Positions 1-8,499 of a DNA stretch of 37,435 bases are shown in pieces. The notes beneath the pieces were generated by a model. It did not search any database. It saw only the letters and a list, made by a program, of their open reading frames with translations, and was not told where the DNA came from. This stretch comes from Bacillota bacterium (GTDB lineage Bacteria > Bacillota > Bacilli > Paenibacillales > NBRC-103111), in the NCBI GenBank assembly GCA_023393235.1, contig JAEWMH010000017.1, positions 1 to 37,435 on the forward strand. The letters run 5' to 3'. A program made the translations under genes and the position numbers. Position 1 is the first letter of the stretch; each line of letters starts with the position of its first letter.

Positions 1-261
1 TTCGCAAACCAGATGCACATAATAGCCCAGATGAAACGGAACCTTTTCCACCGCCAAATATTTTTGGTAAAATGCCCGGTGATCAACATGGCTGATACCC
101 CCGGCATCATTCTTCATAAAGTGAGAATGTTTTTTCAACTCGCTGCTGCTAAGCTGATGGGCGTCTGGAGCAAGGTTTCCCAATACAAAAGCATCATTCT
201 CATATCCCAGTTCCCGTCCAATTAGGGTGGCGATGGCGTAATGCATAACTCTGGAACCGAT
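1..261 (-). CDS. Zinc-dependent phospholipase C-like protein (partial, 3' end off the left edge)
   Basis: The visible N-terminal part (about 87 residues) reads GSRVMHYAIATLIG, then FVLGNLAPDAH, then KKHSHF. I recognise this as the Zn_dep_PLPC-like hydrolase family, in which an early His and a G-x-(L/I)-x-PD-x-H segment supply metal ligands; the substrate is unknown. The start is odd. The frame opens right after the DUF4180 stop and has no ATG, GTG or TTG before the ATG at 246-244, which has no Shine-Dalgarno at a usable distance. A strong GGAGGGAGAGG lies just before ATC at 261-259, which would give M-G-S-R-V-M-H, the N-terminus I recall for this family. I therefore annotate the ATC start; the ATG at 246 is the alternative. 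The gene follows the DUF4180 gene by about 33 bases, probably in one transcript. The C-terminal part cannot be judged. Confidence 0.7.
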   Translation of the reverse strand, partial: MGSRVMHYAIATLIGRELGYENDAFVLGNLAPDAHQLSSSELKKHSHFMKNDAGGISHVDHRAFYQKYLAVEKVPFHLGYYVHLVCE

Positions 262-294
262 ATTCCCCTCTCCCTCCGGCTTATTCTTCGCCCG

Positions 295-660
295 TTACAC
301 AGCGGCCAGCTTCGCTGCCGCTTCCTCTTCCGTGGACAGGAAGAAGACATCCTTCCCGTGATTGCTCTCATAGATAAAGTCCCGCAGGCTTTTGCTCGTG
401 TAGACGGAGAAATCTCCGACAATCGCCAGCTTTACGTGGTAGTTTGTAAATTTCTGCAGAACTTCACCCGCCAGCTTGGTCTTCAAGTCAAAGAACTCCT
501 CGCAGATAGCCGCTTTGTCCAGGATCATCCGGTCTGCTCCGGTTTCGTAGCGCACGGTTGCCATCAAATCCAGGGCGGATTGGACGTCCGTAACCAATAT
601 TTCCTCATGCACATCCCGTACAATGGTTTTCCCGTTTTGCTCTAACGTCGTTATCTTCAT
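295..660 (-). CDS. DUF4180 domain-containing protein
   Basis: A 121-residue protein matching the DUF4180 family over its whole length: an N-terminal strand region (MKITTLEQNGKTIVRDV), the segment EILVTDVQSALDLMATVRYE, a central RMILDKAAICEEFFDLKT and a C-terminal KDVFFLSTEEEA. The family has no established biochemical role; small size and lack of a signal peptide or membrane segment suggest a cytoplasmic protein. The ATG is preceded by AGGGG seven bases upstream. It is followed closely by the partial phospholipase-like gene on the same strand. The domain call is firm, the function unknown. Confidence 0.8.
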   Translation of the reverse strand: MKITTLEQNGKTIVRDVHEEILVTDVQSALDLMATVRYETGADRMILDKAAICEEFFDLKTKLAGEVLQKFTNYHVKLAIVGDFSVYTSKSLRDFIYESNHGKDVFFLSTEEEAAAKLAAV

Positions 661-828
661 CCATAAACCCCTTTTCTTTTACCGGATGGTTGAACCCTCT
701 GGCATTTCCATTTATTGTTTAGGATTCAAATAAAAAAGTCAATGACCTTCCTCCGCCTGAAATTGGCTGCTCCCCCCCCATCATGACTCCTCTTCCTCCG
801 GTCCATACTACAGGTGGAGGTGATGGAC

Positions 829-1023
829 ATGGGTGAACGTTCCCGCTACACAGTGGGCCAAAAAGCCCCCAACGACGGCGAATATATGGAAATCGGCGAT
901 CATGCGGTTCATATGAGCATTAATAATCCGAAGCATATCTACCTCAAAAAAGGAGAGCACTTCCCGGAAAACACTAACGATGACCGGGTTTGGGTCAAGA
1001 AGGACCATGCGGTAACCCATTAA
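829..1023 (+). CDS. yjzC: YjzC family protein
   Basis: A 64-residue protein resembling the small Bacillus protein YjzC: the signature GQKAPNDGEYMEIGD near residue 8, then NNPKHIYLKKGEHFPEN and a C-terminal DRVWVKK. The role is not known; in Bacillus these are small soluble proteins. The start was chosen at ATG 829 because GGTGGAGG at 813-820 is eight bases away; the ATG at 823 would be only two bases from it. It stands alone on the plus strand and converges on the response-regulator gene with a shared hairpin between them. Confidence 0.75.
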   Translation: MGERSRYTVGQKAPNDGEYMEIGDHAVHMSINNPKHIYLKKGEHFPENTNDDRVWVKKDHAVTH

Positions 1024-1035
1024 GCCACGCAAAAA

Positions 1036-1073
1036 AGCAACCTTCAGATGATCCTGTTTGAAGGTTGCTTCTT
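1036..1073 (-). terminator. Rho-independent terminator, mainly for the sugar-uptake operon
   Basis: An 11-bp perfect stem, AGCAACCTTCA paired with TGAAGGTTGCT, with a 12-base loop. On the minus strand the stem is followed by a run of T, a strong terminator about 20 bases after the response-regulator stop. On the plus strand the tail is TTCTTCT, so it probably also ends yjzC transcription. Confidence 0.85.
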
Positions 1074-1090
1074 CTATTAACACCCGCCGT

Positions 1091-2620
1091 TCATTCCTGC
1101 GCCAGCTGCTCCTTGCGGTATTGGCTCGGCGTTTGCCCGAAGTGCTTGCGGAAGGTTTTGGCGAAATAGTTTTCGTTGGGAAATCCCACCGACCGACCGA
1201 TTTCCGCTACTGGTTGGTTAGTGTGGGCCAACAGCTCCTTGGCTTTGTCCAGCCGCAGCGTCTGTACATAATTGATCAGGGAATCGTTGGTTTTCTGCCG
1301 GAACAGTCTGCTGAGATAATGCTCCTCCATCCGGACCATGGTGGCCATTGCCTTCAAGCTGATATTGCGGTTATAGTGTTGGCGGCAGTATTCGAGAATC
1401 CGGTTGATCTCCGGGTGATCCGTCAGCTTCACCTTTGTGCGGGCCATGGCTGCCGCCCATTCCGCTTGAAGGGCGCTTAAGACCGCCAACAGCTCTCCGT
1501 GGCTGCGGCAATTACGTAGTGGCCCGCCGCCGCTATTGACCGCCTCCACACGCCCCGCAATACTCGCAAACATATGGCTTAAACGCCCCGCGGCTTCCCG
1601 TACCGCCTCTACCGGAACCCGCTTTTTCTCCATGTTGCCCCAGTACCCCTGCAGCAGCTCATCCACTGTCTTCACCTGCAGCTCTTCGAAGGCGGCAATA
1701 ATCCGCCGCTCGGTTTCCCATGACGGGGCAACCGCCCCCTCCTTCTGCTGGTCCGCGTGACGGCTCTGTCCGCTCATCAGCTCCCTTACGCCGGGAGTGT
1801 CCACATACCAGACCGTCTCCATCGCCTGCAGATGCTCCTGCCAGCGCCGCAGCAGATGCCCGGGATAAAAGGGGCGGCTGTACACTCCCCTGTGCCTGCC
1901 CGCCTCCAAGGCCTTAACATCCATGTCCATTGAACCCTCCGCCCAAAAAAACAGCGTGGTGATGCCATTGTGGAACAGGGCATTTTTCCAAACGCATGTC
2001 TCCGGGGAAATCACCCGCCCGGCAAGCCACTCCTCGGCAAGTCCTCCTGTTTCATCCCCGAACAGGGTTACAAGCACAACCTGCTTTAGAGGCGCAGCCC
2101 CCATGGATACCCGGACGGTAGAGATAGCCTCGACGGCTGTATCGCAGGCTTCACCAGACTCCCCCGTGTGGAGGGCCCGCAGAGCCCGGGCATAACAATG
2201 ATCGAAGGCGCGGCTTAAGGCTATCTCCCGCTGAACCCGGCTTTTCTCCAGCTCCGCTCCCGCTTTGGCCAAGGCCGCCTGCAGTTCGGCAATGCTCATG
2301 GACAGCTTGAGAATGTATCCGATGGCGCCTAGTTCCAGGGCTTGCCGGGGATATTCGAACTCGTTCATACAGGTCAGCATGATGAATTTGCTGGCGTAAC
2401 CAGCCTCCTGGGAGGCCCGGAGCAGCTCCAGACCGTCCATCACCGGCATGGCGATATCCGCCAGCACCAGATCCGGGCGCAGCGTCTCCATCTGCTTCAG
2501 CGCATCTTCCCCGTTGTCCGCCTCTCCGCAAACGGTGAACCCCAGATCCTCCCAGTTGACTAGCTTCCGCAGCTTTTTACGGACAAAGGTTTCATCCTCC
2601 ACCAGCAGAACTTTCCACAT
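1091..2620 (-). CDS. yesN: YesN-type response regulator with AraC DNA-binding domain
   Basis: A 509-residue two-component regulator. An N-terminal receiver domain (residues about 3-120) carries the acidic pair E8/D9, the likely phospho-acceptor D55 in LVLADIAMPVMDG and a conserved Lys in IGYILKLS. A middle region of about 270 residues has no recognised domain. The C-terminal 100 residues form two AraC-type helix-turn-helix units, with ISLKAMATMVRMEEHYLSRL and the family ending VGFPNENYFAKTFRKHFG followed by TPSQYRKE. The start ATG has AAAGGAGG eight bases upstream and overlaps the kinase 3' end by 29 bases, so the two are translationally coupled. It is the last gene of the permease-SBP-kinase-regulator operon and probably activates that operon in response to the transported carbohydrate; the ligand is not evident. 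Confidence 0.92.
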   Translation of the reverse strand: MWKVLLVEDETFVRKKLRKLVNWEDLGFTVCGEADNGEDALKQMETLRPDLVLADIAMPVMDGLELLRASQEAGYASKFIMLTCMNEFEYPRQALELGAIGYILKLSMSIAELQAALAKAGAELEKSRVQREIALSRAFDHCYARALRALHTGESGEACDTAVEAISTVRVSMGAAPLKQVVLVTLFGDETGGLAEEWLAGRVISPETCVWKNALFHNGITTLFFWAEGSMDMDVKALEAGRHRGVYSRPFYPGHLLRRWQEHLQAMETVWYVDTPGVRELMSGQSRHADQQKEGAVAPSWETERRIIAAFEELQVKTVDELLQGYWGNMEKKRVPVEAVREAAGRLSHMFASIAGRVEAVNSGGGPLRNCRSHGELLAVLSALQAEWAAAMARTKVKLTDHPEINRILEYCRQHYNRNISLKAMATMVRMEEHYLSRLFRQKTNDSLINYVQTLRLDKAKELLAHTNQPVAEIGRSVGFPNENYFAKTFRKHFGQTPSQYRKEQLAQE

Positions 2621-4355
2621 CCCGGTTGCCTCCTTTATCGAATGGGTCTGAAACCAGAAGCGGCAGCGTTATGGCGGCCATTGTGCCTCTCTCCAGAGCA
2701 GTTACCCGGAGCACCCCCTCCTCCCGGAACAACAGGGTCAGCCTCTCCTGAATGTTCGCCAGGCCAATTCCCTTGCGCTGCGGCGCCGCGTCAGATATGG
2801 GGCGGGTGGCATCAAAGCCTGCACCGTTATCCTCCAGCTCCATAATGAGCTGCCGGGAGCGGCGGAACACCCTCAGGATCACACGTGCATCCTCCGGCAT
2901 ATGGGCAAACCCATGTTTCAGCGCATTTTCCATCAGGGGCTGCAGGCTAAGCTTGGGGACCAGCGCGTAATGCAGCGCCGGATCGATGTCGTATTCCACC
3001 GTTACAAGGCCTTCGTACCGGTAGTTCTGGATGTACATATACGCCTGCAGCAGCTCCAGCTCCAGCTTCAGATGGACCAGCTCCACCTCCGAATTAAGCG
3101 TGGTCTCCAGGAGTTTGCCTAAGGCAATGCAAATATCTGCTGTGTCATGATCCCCTTTATCCAGCACATTCCACTTGATCGTATTTAGGGTGTTCATCAG
3201 AAAGTGGGGATTCATGTGCGCCGCCAGCATCCGGTAATGCAGCGCCTCCTTCATCCGCTCCTCCTGCTTCAAACGCTGGAGCAGCTTCCGGATATCGTCC
3301 ATCATGGTGTTGTAGGTCACGGCCAGCTCCTTCATTTCCCCGGTGAAGGCGTCTTCATGAACCCGGATGCTCAGCTCCGATTCTGCGGATAGGGCCATTT
3401 TGCGGCGGAGCAGAAGCAAGGGCCGGGAGATGGCCGCGGCGATCAGGAAGGTGACCACAATAAACACCAGGCATAATACAGCGAATGTAAATAGGTACTG
3501 GGCGCGGATGGCGTTCAAATTGCCCACATAATTGTTCATGGGCAGGTACGATAGAATATACCAGTTGAAGTCATTGAAGTAAGTGCCGGAAACAATGGCC
3601 ATCCCCTTGGGGTCCTTTTCCTGGTGGAGATTCTCGCTGCCGATTCCTTCAATTACCTGCCGGATCAAGCCGCTTTCGATGGTATTGCGGCTATCCGAAA
3701 GCCCGATGATTTGCCCGGTATGGTCCACAATCTGATAGCTCTGCTGCAGGAGCAAATCCCGCGAGGCCTCCGCCAGCCACCCTTTATACTGGAACTCCAT
3801 CCGCACATACCCGGTTATTTCGCTTCCGTTGTCCCGGAGCAAGCCGTAGAACTGGAGATTGTCCCCCGCCACCCACCGGTAGCCTTGGTCGTTGGTTAGC
3901 CCGGAGAAAACCGGGTCCTCCACAAATCTCTTGTAAGCGTCCCCTGAACCCAGATGGCCGTCCGGCTGATAGAGCTGGCCGCTCCGGTCTGCCAGGGTCA
4001 CCGCCACTTGGGTAGGAAAGTGGATGGAGCTGGCCCGTTCCGCCGCACGCCCGAACAGTTCCTGACGTTCCATCGGCGTACGGGGAGAAGCATCCAGCAG
4101 CATCCGGCGGGTTTCCGGATCACGCTCCAAAAACAAATAATACCAGAACATACTGTCGAAGACCTTGGCCATCTGGGTTTTCATGATGGTCAGCTGCTTG
4201 CCGGCCTTTTCTTTGAATTCCAGCTCCATGGAATCCTCCATCTGCCGGTACGCCATCATCTGCAGCAGGGAGAACGGAATCAGAATGAACAACAGCACAG
4301 AAGCGAATAGACGGTACTTCAGCTTTTTCGGCCAAAAGCTTAGGATGAACCTCAC
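2592..4355 (-). CDS. yesM: YesM/LytS-type sensor histidine kinase
   Basis: A 587-residue membrane kinase. TM helix 1 is at about residues 15-35, an extracytoplasmic sensor (Cache-like) at about 36-287, TM helix 2 at about 288-309, then a HAMP segment beginning at ISRPLLLLRRKM. The His_kinase motif HMNPHFLMNTLNT places the phospho-acceptor at His384. The HATPase_c domain shows the N box LMENALKHGF, DNGAGFD and GIGLANIQERL. The chosen start is GTG at 4355, preceded by a G-rich Shine-Dalgarno (GGAGGGGGAGG). Any longer form adds about 31 Arg/Gly/Pro-rich residues unlike the family. It phosphorylates the overlapping YesN-type regulator and probably senses an extracellular sugar or its binding protein. 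Confidence 0.92.
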   Translation of the reverse strand: MRFILSFWPKKLKYRLFASVLLFILIPFSLLQMMAYRQMEDSMELEFKEKAGKQLTIMKTQMAKVFDSMFWYYLFLERDPETRRMLLDASPRTPMERQELFGRAAERASSIHFPTQVAVTLADRSGQLYQPDGHLGSGDAYKRFVEDPVFSGLTNDQGYRWVAGDNLQFYGLLRDNGSEITGYVRMEFQYKGWLAEASRDLLLQQSYQIVDHTGQIIGLSDSRNTIESGLIRQVIEGIGSENLHQEKDPKGMAIVSGTYFNDFNWYILSYLPMNNYVGNLNAIRAQYLFTFAVLCLVFIVVTFLIAAAISRPLLLLRRKMALSAESELSIRVHEDAFTGEMKELAVTYNTMMDDIRKLLQRLKQEERMKEALHYRMLAAHMNPHFLMNTLNTIKWNVLDKGDHDTADICIALGKLLETTLNSEVELVHLKLELELLQAYMYIQNYRYEGLVTVEYDIDPALHYALVPKLSLQPLMENALKHGFAHMPEDARVILRVFRRSRQLIMELEDNGAGFDATRPISDAAPQRKGIGLANIQERLTLLFREEGVLRVTALERGTMAAITLPLLVSDPFDKGGNRDVESSAGGG

Positions 4356-4402
4356 CCTTCCTCCCCCTCCCGTTCTGAAGCCCCTTGCCCGTACTCCCGG
4401 CG

Positions 4403-4456
4403 GAGACGCAAATTGCGGCGAAGCGCCCCTTGGATGGCCCCGCCGCAATACGTCTC
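4403..4456 (-). promoter_or_regulatory. Large intercistronic hairpin between SBP and kinase genes
   Basis: Two long arms pair across a 20-base loop: GAGACGCAAATTGCGGCG at 4403-4420 and CGCCGCAATACGTCTC at 4441-4456, i.e. two stems of 8 and 6 bp separated by a small internal loop. No T-run follows in the minus direction, so it is not a classical terminator. The position just after the SBP stop suggests an mRNA-protecting or attenuating structure that keeps SBP mRNA in excess over kinase mRNA. Confidence 0.6.
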
Positions 4457-4457
4457 T

Positions 4458-5987
4458 TTATTTGGCCAATCCCAGTTCCTTCAGCTCCTTCAAGCCGTTC
4501 TCCACGAAGCTTTTGAATTTGAAGGTGGTATCGAGCTTTTTCAGGAAGTCGTCATAGGCTTCCAGCTTATTTTTTCCATAATAGAATTTGAGCAATTCCT
4601 CTTGGCGGAACCGTGTAGCATCAGCGGCATTGAAATCAGCCGGCAGGGTCACATAGCTGTTATAGGTTTCGATGACCTTCACCTTTTCATTGGCCTGGAT
4701 ATATGGCTCCTGCGCCGGGAATTTGGTGCTCAGATAAGCGGCTTCCGGACGGCCGGCCAATTGGTACAGCCAAGTAAAGGCAGCTTCCGGGGCTTTGTCC
4801 GTCAGGACTGTTTTGCCATTCTCCACTTTAAAGTGGACATCCTTCAGCCCAAATTGTACGAGATTCAAGCCGTCACCCTTGGATACATAATTGAATAGCT
4901 CAAAAATTTTGTCAAGCTTGGCTTTATCCTTTTCCGCCGATTTGGAGATGGCCATATATCCGCCAGTAGCGCCTTTCTCTCTGGTGCCCATGGTGTCTGC
5001 AGTTGGCCCCTTCAATTCGCTTAACATGACCCAATCCGCATTAGGGTTGGCTTCCTTCCAGACCTTCCGCGCATCGTCCTTCACAATGTTGGTCCAATCC
5101 ATCACCACAATGCCCGCTTTGCCCTGGAAGGCTTTGTCCTTGTAGTTGGCCAGTTTATTGCTGGCGATCTCCGGGTCAATGGTGCCGGTATCAATCATTT
5201 TCTTCATATACGCAACGGCGTCCTTCATCTCCTGCTGGTAGATCCCGTGGACCATCTGGCCGTTTTTGATATAGAATCCATCGGTCACACCATGCAGGGG
5301 CATCACCAGGCTGGCCAGAACAGTGAGCTCGGAGGTGATACCGAAGGTGTCATTTTTGCCGTTCCCGTCCGGGTCCCGGGTGGTGAAGGCCTTGGAGACC
5401 TCCAGCAGCTCATCCAGCGTTTTCGGAACCTGGAGGCCCAGCTTATCCAGCCAATCCTTGCGCACCCACGGAACACCGTAATAAATATTCGGAGTAGTGG
5501 TAATGGCATACGGCTTGCCGCCGATCTCCGCCCGGCTGAACACCTGGTCGCCCACCAGATTTTTCACATCACCCAGCTTATCCTTGTACGGGGTCAGGTC
5601 CAGCAGCAATCCCCGTTTGGCATATTCCAGATACTCCGTTTTACCCGGAAATTTGATAATATCCGGCAGATCTGCTCCGGCAGCCCGCAGATTAAGCTTC
5701 TGGATGAAGTCATCGCTGCTGTTGGTGATGGTCAGTGTCAAATTCGTATTCAGGGCCTTATCCAGCTCAGGTTTGACAAAATCCTTGGAAGGAAGCGTAC
5801 TTCCCCACCCTGTCATCATCACTTCGATAGGTGTAACGGCGCCGGAGGAAGGATTGGCCGCCGGGGAGCCTGAGGCTCCGGAGGATGGGGCAGAGCTGCT
5901 GTCCGTGGAGCCGCCGCAGGCTGTTGCCAGAAGTGAGGTGCTGAGTAAAGCAACTGCCAACAGGGTAAACCGTTTTTTCGTTTGCAT
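4458..5987 (-). CDS. Extracellular solute-binding lipoprotein (LplA-like, ABC sugar uptake)
   Basis: A 509-residue binding protein of the LplA/YtcQ-like group of family 1 solute-binding proteins, which serve CUT1 sugar ABC importers. The N-terminus is a lipoprotein signal: MQTKKRF, a hydrophobic core, and LLATACGGS with the Cys as lipidation site, followed by a Ser/Ala/Pro-rich linker. The mature part has family features such as YGVPWVRKDWLDKLGLQVPK and FTTRDPDGNGKNDTFG. I chose ATG 5987 because AGGGGA is seven bases upstream and the signal peptide then starts correctly; the frame is open further upstream but without signal features. It is the third gene of the operon, 53 bases after the second permease. 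The substrate, likely an oligosaccharide, is not determinable. Confidence 0.92.
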   Translation of the reverse strand: MQTKKRFTLLAVALLSTSLLATACGGSTDSSSAPSSGASGSPAANPSSGAVTPIEVMMTGWGSTLPSKDFVKPELDKALNTNLTLTITNSSDDFIQKLNLRAAGADLPDIIKFPGKTEYLEYAKRGLLLDLTPYKDKLGDVKNLVGDQVFSRAEIGGKPYAITTTPNIYYGVPWVRKDWLDKLGLQVPKTLDELLEVSKAFTTRDPDGNGKNDTFGITSELTVLASLVMPLHGVTDGFYIKNGQMVHGIYQQEMKDAVAYMKKMIDTGTIDPEIASNKLANYKDKAFQGKAGIVVMDWTNIVKDDARKVWKEANPNADWVMLSELKGPTADTMGTREKGATGGYMAISKSAEKDKAKLDKIFELFNYVSKGDGLNLVQFGLKDVHFKVENGKTVLTDKAPEAAFTWLYQLAGRPEAAYLSTKFPAQEPYIQANEKVKVIETYNSYVTLPADFNAADATRFRQEELLKFYYGKNKLEAYDDFLKKLDTTFKFKSFVENGLKELKELGLAK

Positions 5988-6040
5988 GTGAACATCCCCT
6001 TTATATATAGATAAGTGCAGCCAAAACCTTATGTTGTGCA

Positions 6041-6901
6041 TCAGCCTTTTAGGGCGCCGATGAGCATTCCCTTGGTCAGATGCTTCTGCACGAAGGGATA
6101 TACCACGATAACAGGCAGACAAGCGGCAATGACGGAAGCCATCTGCAGCGTGGTACTGGGAACGGTAACATCCACGTTGACCTCAGGCCGGTCGGCTGCC
6201 GTCAGGAGCCCGCGGACAATCACCTGAAGCGGATACAGCTTGGCGTCGGTTATATAGAAGACGGCGGAGAAAAAGGCGTTCCAGTTCCCCACCAGATAAA
6301 ACAGGCCTACGGTCATCAGCACCGGCAAGGACAAGGGTAAGGCCAGACGCATGAGCACAGTCATTTCTCCCGCCCCATCGATTTTGGCCGATTCATACAG
6401 CTCCTCGGGCAGATTCTCGAAGAAGGTTTTGATTACCAGGACATTGAAGGTGGAGATTGCCCCGGGGATGATCATGGCCCAAACCGTATTCAGCAGCCCT
6501 GTTCCCCGAACAACCAGATAGGTGGGAATCAGTCCGCCCCCGAACATCATGGTGAACACGATCATGAAGATGAACAGCCCGCGCCCGATCAGCTTCTTCC
6601 GGCTAAGCGGAAAGGCCAGCAGCACACTGAGTGCCAGGTTGATGGCCGTACCCACCGCTGCCACAAACACTGTTACGCCGAAGGCTCTTGGAATGGTGTC
6701 CATTCCGAACAGCATCCGGTATGCCTCGAAGGTTATCTTCTTCGGGATCACCACAAAGCCGCCATTGCGGGTAACCTCACTGTACGGTGTCAACGATACG
6801 GACAGCACATACATCAGGGGAAAAACGGAAGCAATCCCCACCGCGATCAGCAGCGCATAAATCAGGATGTCAAAATAACGCTCTGCCCCTCTATTTACCA
6901 T
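6041..6901 (-). CDS. Carbohydrate ABC transporter permease (LplC/MalG type)
   Basis: A 286-residue inner-membrane permease with about six hydrophobic helices and the ABC EAA loop ESAKIDGAG near the middle of the protein, followed by PLSLPVL. Sequence such as FPLMYVLSVSLTPYSEV near the N-terminus and the ending FVQKHLTKGMLIGALKG are typical of LplC/YtcP-like members. The start is taken at ATG 6901, preceded by GGTGG; a GTG at 6916 is possible. The 5' end overlaps the stop of the first permease by a few bases, indicating translational coupling. It forms the channel with the other permease; the ATPase is not encoded here and is probably a shared MsmX-type subunit. Confidence 0.9.
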   Translation of the reverse strand: MVNRGAERYFDILIYALLIAVGIASVFPLMYVLSVSLTPYSEVTRNGGFVVIPKKITFEAYRMLFGMDTIPRAFGVTVFVAAVGTAINLALSVLLAFPLSRKKLIGRGLFIFMIVFTMMFGGGLIPTYLVVRGTGLLNTVWAMIIPGAISTFNVLVIKTFFENLPEELYESAKIDGAGEMTVLMRLALPLSLPVLMTVGLFYLVGNWNAFFSAVFYITDAKLYPLQVIVRGLLTAADRPEVNVDVTVPSTTLQMASVIAACLPVIVVYPFVQKHLTKGMLIGALKG

Positions 6902-7860
6902 AATCCACCGCCCCACCTTCTGGCCAGCCTGTTGGAGGAGTACACCAGGGTCAGGCCAATCACGGACTTGAACAGTCCTACCGCCGTGGCCAGGCTGAAA
7001 TTCAGCTGTTCCAAGCCGACCCGGTATACCCAGGTATCGATGATATCGGCAACAGGATAAACCTGGATATTGTACATGATATAAATTTGCTCAAAGCCCG
7101 CATCGAGTATCGATCCCAACCGGAGGATCAGCAGCAGCACGATCACACTGCGGATACCCGGCAGGGTAATATGCCAAATCCGTCTCAGTCTTCCGGCACC
7201 GTCGATTCTGGCGGCTTCATAGAGCGTCGTATCAATGGAAGACATAGCCGCCAAATATACAATGGCCCCCCACCCTAAATCCTTCCACACATCGGTTCCT
7301 ACCAGCACCCCCCGGAACAAATCCGTGGATGTCAGGAACGGAATGGCGCTGTGCCCCGCTTCCGTCAGCCAGCGGTTAATGAGACCGGAGGTTTCGGAGA
7401 AAAAGGCGATGCCGATGCCGTAGATAATGACCCAAGACAGGAAATGGGGCATGTAGCTCAAGGTTTGCACCAGCCGGTTCAGCCACAGAATCCGGCCTTC
7501 GTGGATCAGAATAGCGAGTACAATGGAGGGGACCATGCCCCAAACCATTTTGTAGATGCTGATCAGAAACGTATTGCTGAGTAATTGAGTGAAATAGGGA
7601 GACTCATAGAAATATTGAAAGTGCTTGTACCAGGGATCCGCCCAAGGGCTCCCGAATATGCCCTCCAGAATATCGTAATCCTTAAACGCAATGACAATAC
7701 CGTACATCGGGACATATTTGTATATGACATAATATGCAATCCCCGGGAGCAGCATCAGGTACAGGGCCTTCATACTCCACATCTGCCGCAACAGTCTGGC
7801 TGCGCGGGAGGTGCGGACGGAAGCGGCTTTGCCCTTGCTGGCTGCAGCCATGTCGCCCAT
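6895..7860 (-). CDS. Sugar ABC transporter permease (LplB type)
   Basis: A 321-residue integral membrane protein of the LplB/UgpA group. After a short basic N-terminus it has a first helix ALYLMLLPGIAYYVIYKYVP, the typical MYGIVIAFKDYDILEGI, SNTFLIS, and the EAA loop EAARIDGAG followed by TLPGIRSVI. The start ATG 7860 has GGAAGGTG about eight bases upstream. It is the first gene of the five-gene operon read leftward. No clear sigma-A promoter was found in the 157 bases before it, which it shares with the divergent VOC gene. A dedicated ATP-binding subunit is absent from the window. Confidence 0.9.
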   Translation of the reverse strand: MGDMAAASKGKAASVRTSRAARLLRQMWSMKALYLMLLPGIAYYVIYKYVPMYGIVIAFKDYDILEGIFGSPWADPWYKHFQYFYESPYFTQLLSNTFLISIYKMVWGMVPSIVLAILIHEGRILWLNRLVQTLSYMPHFLSWVIIYGIGIAFFSETSGLINRWLTEAGHSAIPFLTSTDLFRGVLVGTDVWKDLGWGAIVYLAAMSSIDTTLYEAARIDGAGRLRRIWHITLPGIRSVIVLLLILRLGSILDAGFEQIYIMYNIQVYPVADIIDTWVYRVGLEQLNFSLATAVGLFKSVIGLTLVYSSNRLARRWGGGLW

Positions 7861-7934
7861 GCTTCATCACCTTCCTTTGGGTTGGGGTATAAATTCATCA
7901 TATCCCCCTGCCCTAACCGGCGGTAGAAACGAAA

Positions 7935-7963
7935 TTGACCTTTCACTAGAACGGATTTATCTT
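7935..7963 (+). promoter_or_regulatory. Sigma-A promoter for the VOC gene
   Basis: TTGACC, a 17-bp spacer and TATCTT lie about 55 bases before the VOC start codon. Both hexamers are near consensus and the spacer is optimal. Confidence 0.6.
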
Positions 7964-8017
7964 TTTGTGTACACTTTGGATAAAAGCAAATTCATTCCCT
8001 CTTTGGAAGGTGACCCA

Positions 8018-8440
8018 ATGATTGTTACGCCAGTTCTGCATTATCACGGGCAGTGTGAGGAAGCGATGGCCTTATACGGACAGGCATTCGGATTGAATAC
8101 AGCCTTTTTCCAGCGGTACCGGGACGCGGATGCCCGGGATTGGAATGTAACCATGACAGAGGAGCAGCGGAATGGCATTTATCATGCGGAAGGACATATC
8201 GGAGACCAGCGTTTTATGATGGCGGATGAGTTTGACCAGCCTTTCCAACCGGGTACGGCCAATTTCTTAACCCTTACCTTCGATACCGCGGAGGAGGTCC
8301 GGCATGCCTTTCACCTTCTGGAGGTGGAGGGAACGGTCATCTATCCGCTGCGAAGCACCACCTACAGCTCATGTATGGGCACGGTGAAGGACAAGTTCGG
8401 CTTCCGGTGGGGACTCATGACGGAGCAAACGGAGAACTGA
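8018..8440 (+). CDS. VOC family protein, PhnB/YjdN-like
   Basis: A 140-residue protein of the vicinal-oxygen-chelate (glyoxalase/bleomycin-resistance/dioxygenase) superfamily, PhnB-like subgroup: VTPVLHYHGQCEEAMALYG at the N-terminus, the HIGDQRFMMADE strand, NFLTLTFDTAEEVRHAF and the C-terminal KDKFGFRWGLM. These proteins fold as paired beta-alpha-beta-beta-beta modules; PhnB-like members often have no proven enzymatic activity. The start ATG 8018 follows GGAAGGTG by five bases, and an own promoter is visible upstream. It is transcribed away from the sugar operon and ends in a strong hairpin. Function beyond the fold is not claimed. Confidence 0.85.
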   Translation: MIVTPVLHYHGQCEEAMALYGQAFGLNTAFFQRYRDADARDWNVTMTEEQRNGIYHAEGHIGDQRFMMADEFDQPFQPGTANFLTLTFDTAEEVRHAFHLLEVEGTVIYPLRSTTYSSCMGTVKDKFGFRWGLMTEQTEN

Positions 8441-8453
8441 CAAGCAGCACAAA

Positions 8454-8484
8454 AACACCTGCCGTCGCATGGATGGCAGGTGTT
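8454..8484 (+). terminator. Terminator after the VOC gene
   Basis: A 10-bp perfect stem AACACCTGCC/GGCAGGTGTT with an 11-base loop, 14 bases after the stop codon, followed by CTAATTGT on the plus strand. It has an A-rich 5' flank, so it also works from the minus side, where it would end the tRNA-Ser transcript. Confidence 0.8.
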
Positions 8485-8499
8485 CTAATTGTATCGTGG

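Noticed and set aside
5636..5652. Possible Noc-binding sequence (ACCCGGAAAT)
   Set aside because: It differs from ATTTCCCGGGAAAT at more than one position and lies inside the SBP coding sequence; no confident Noc site was found in the window.
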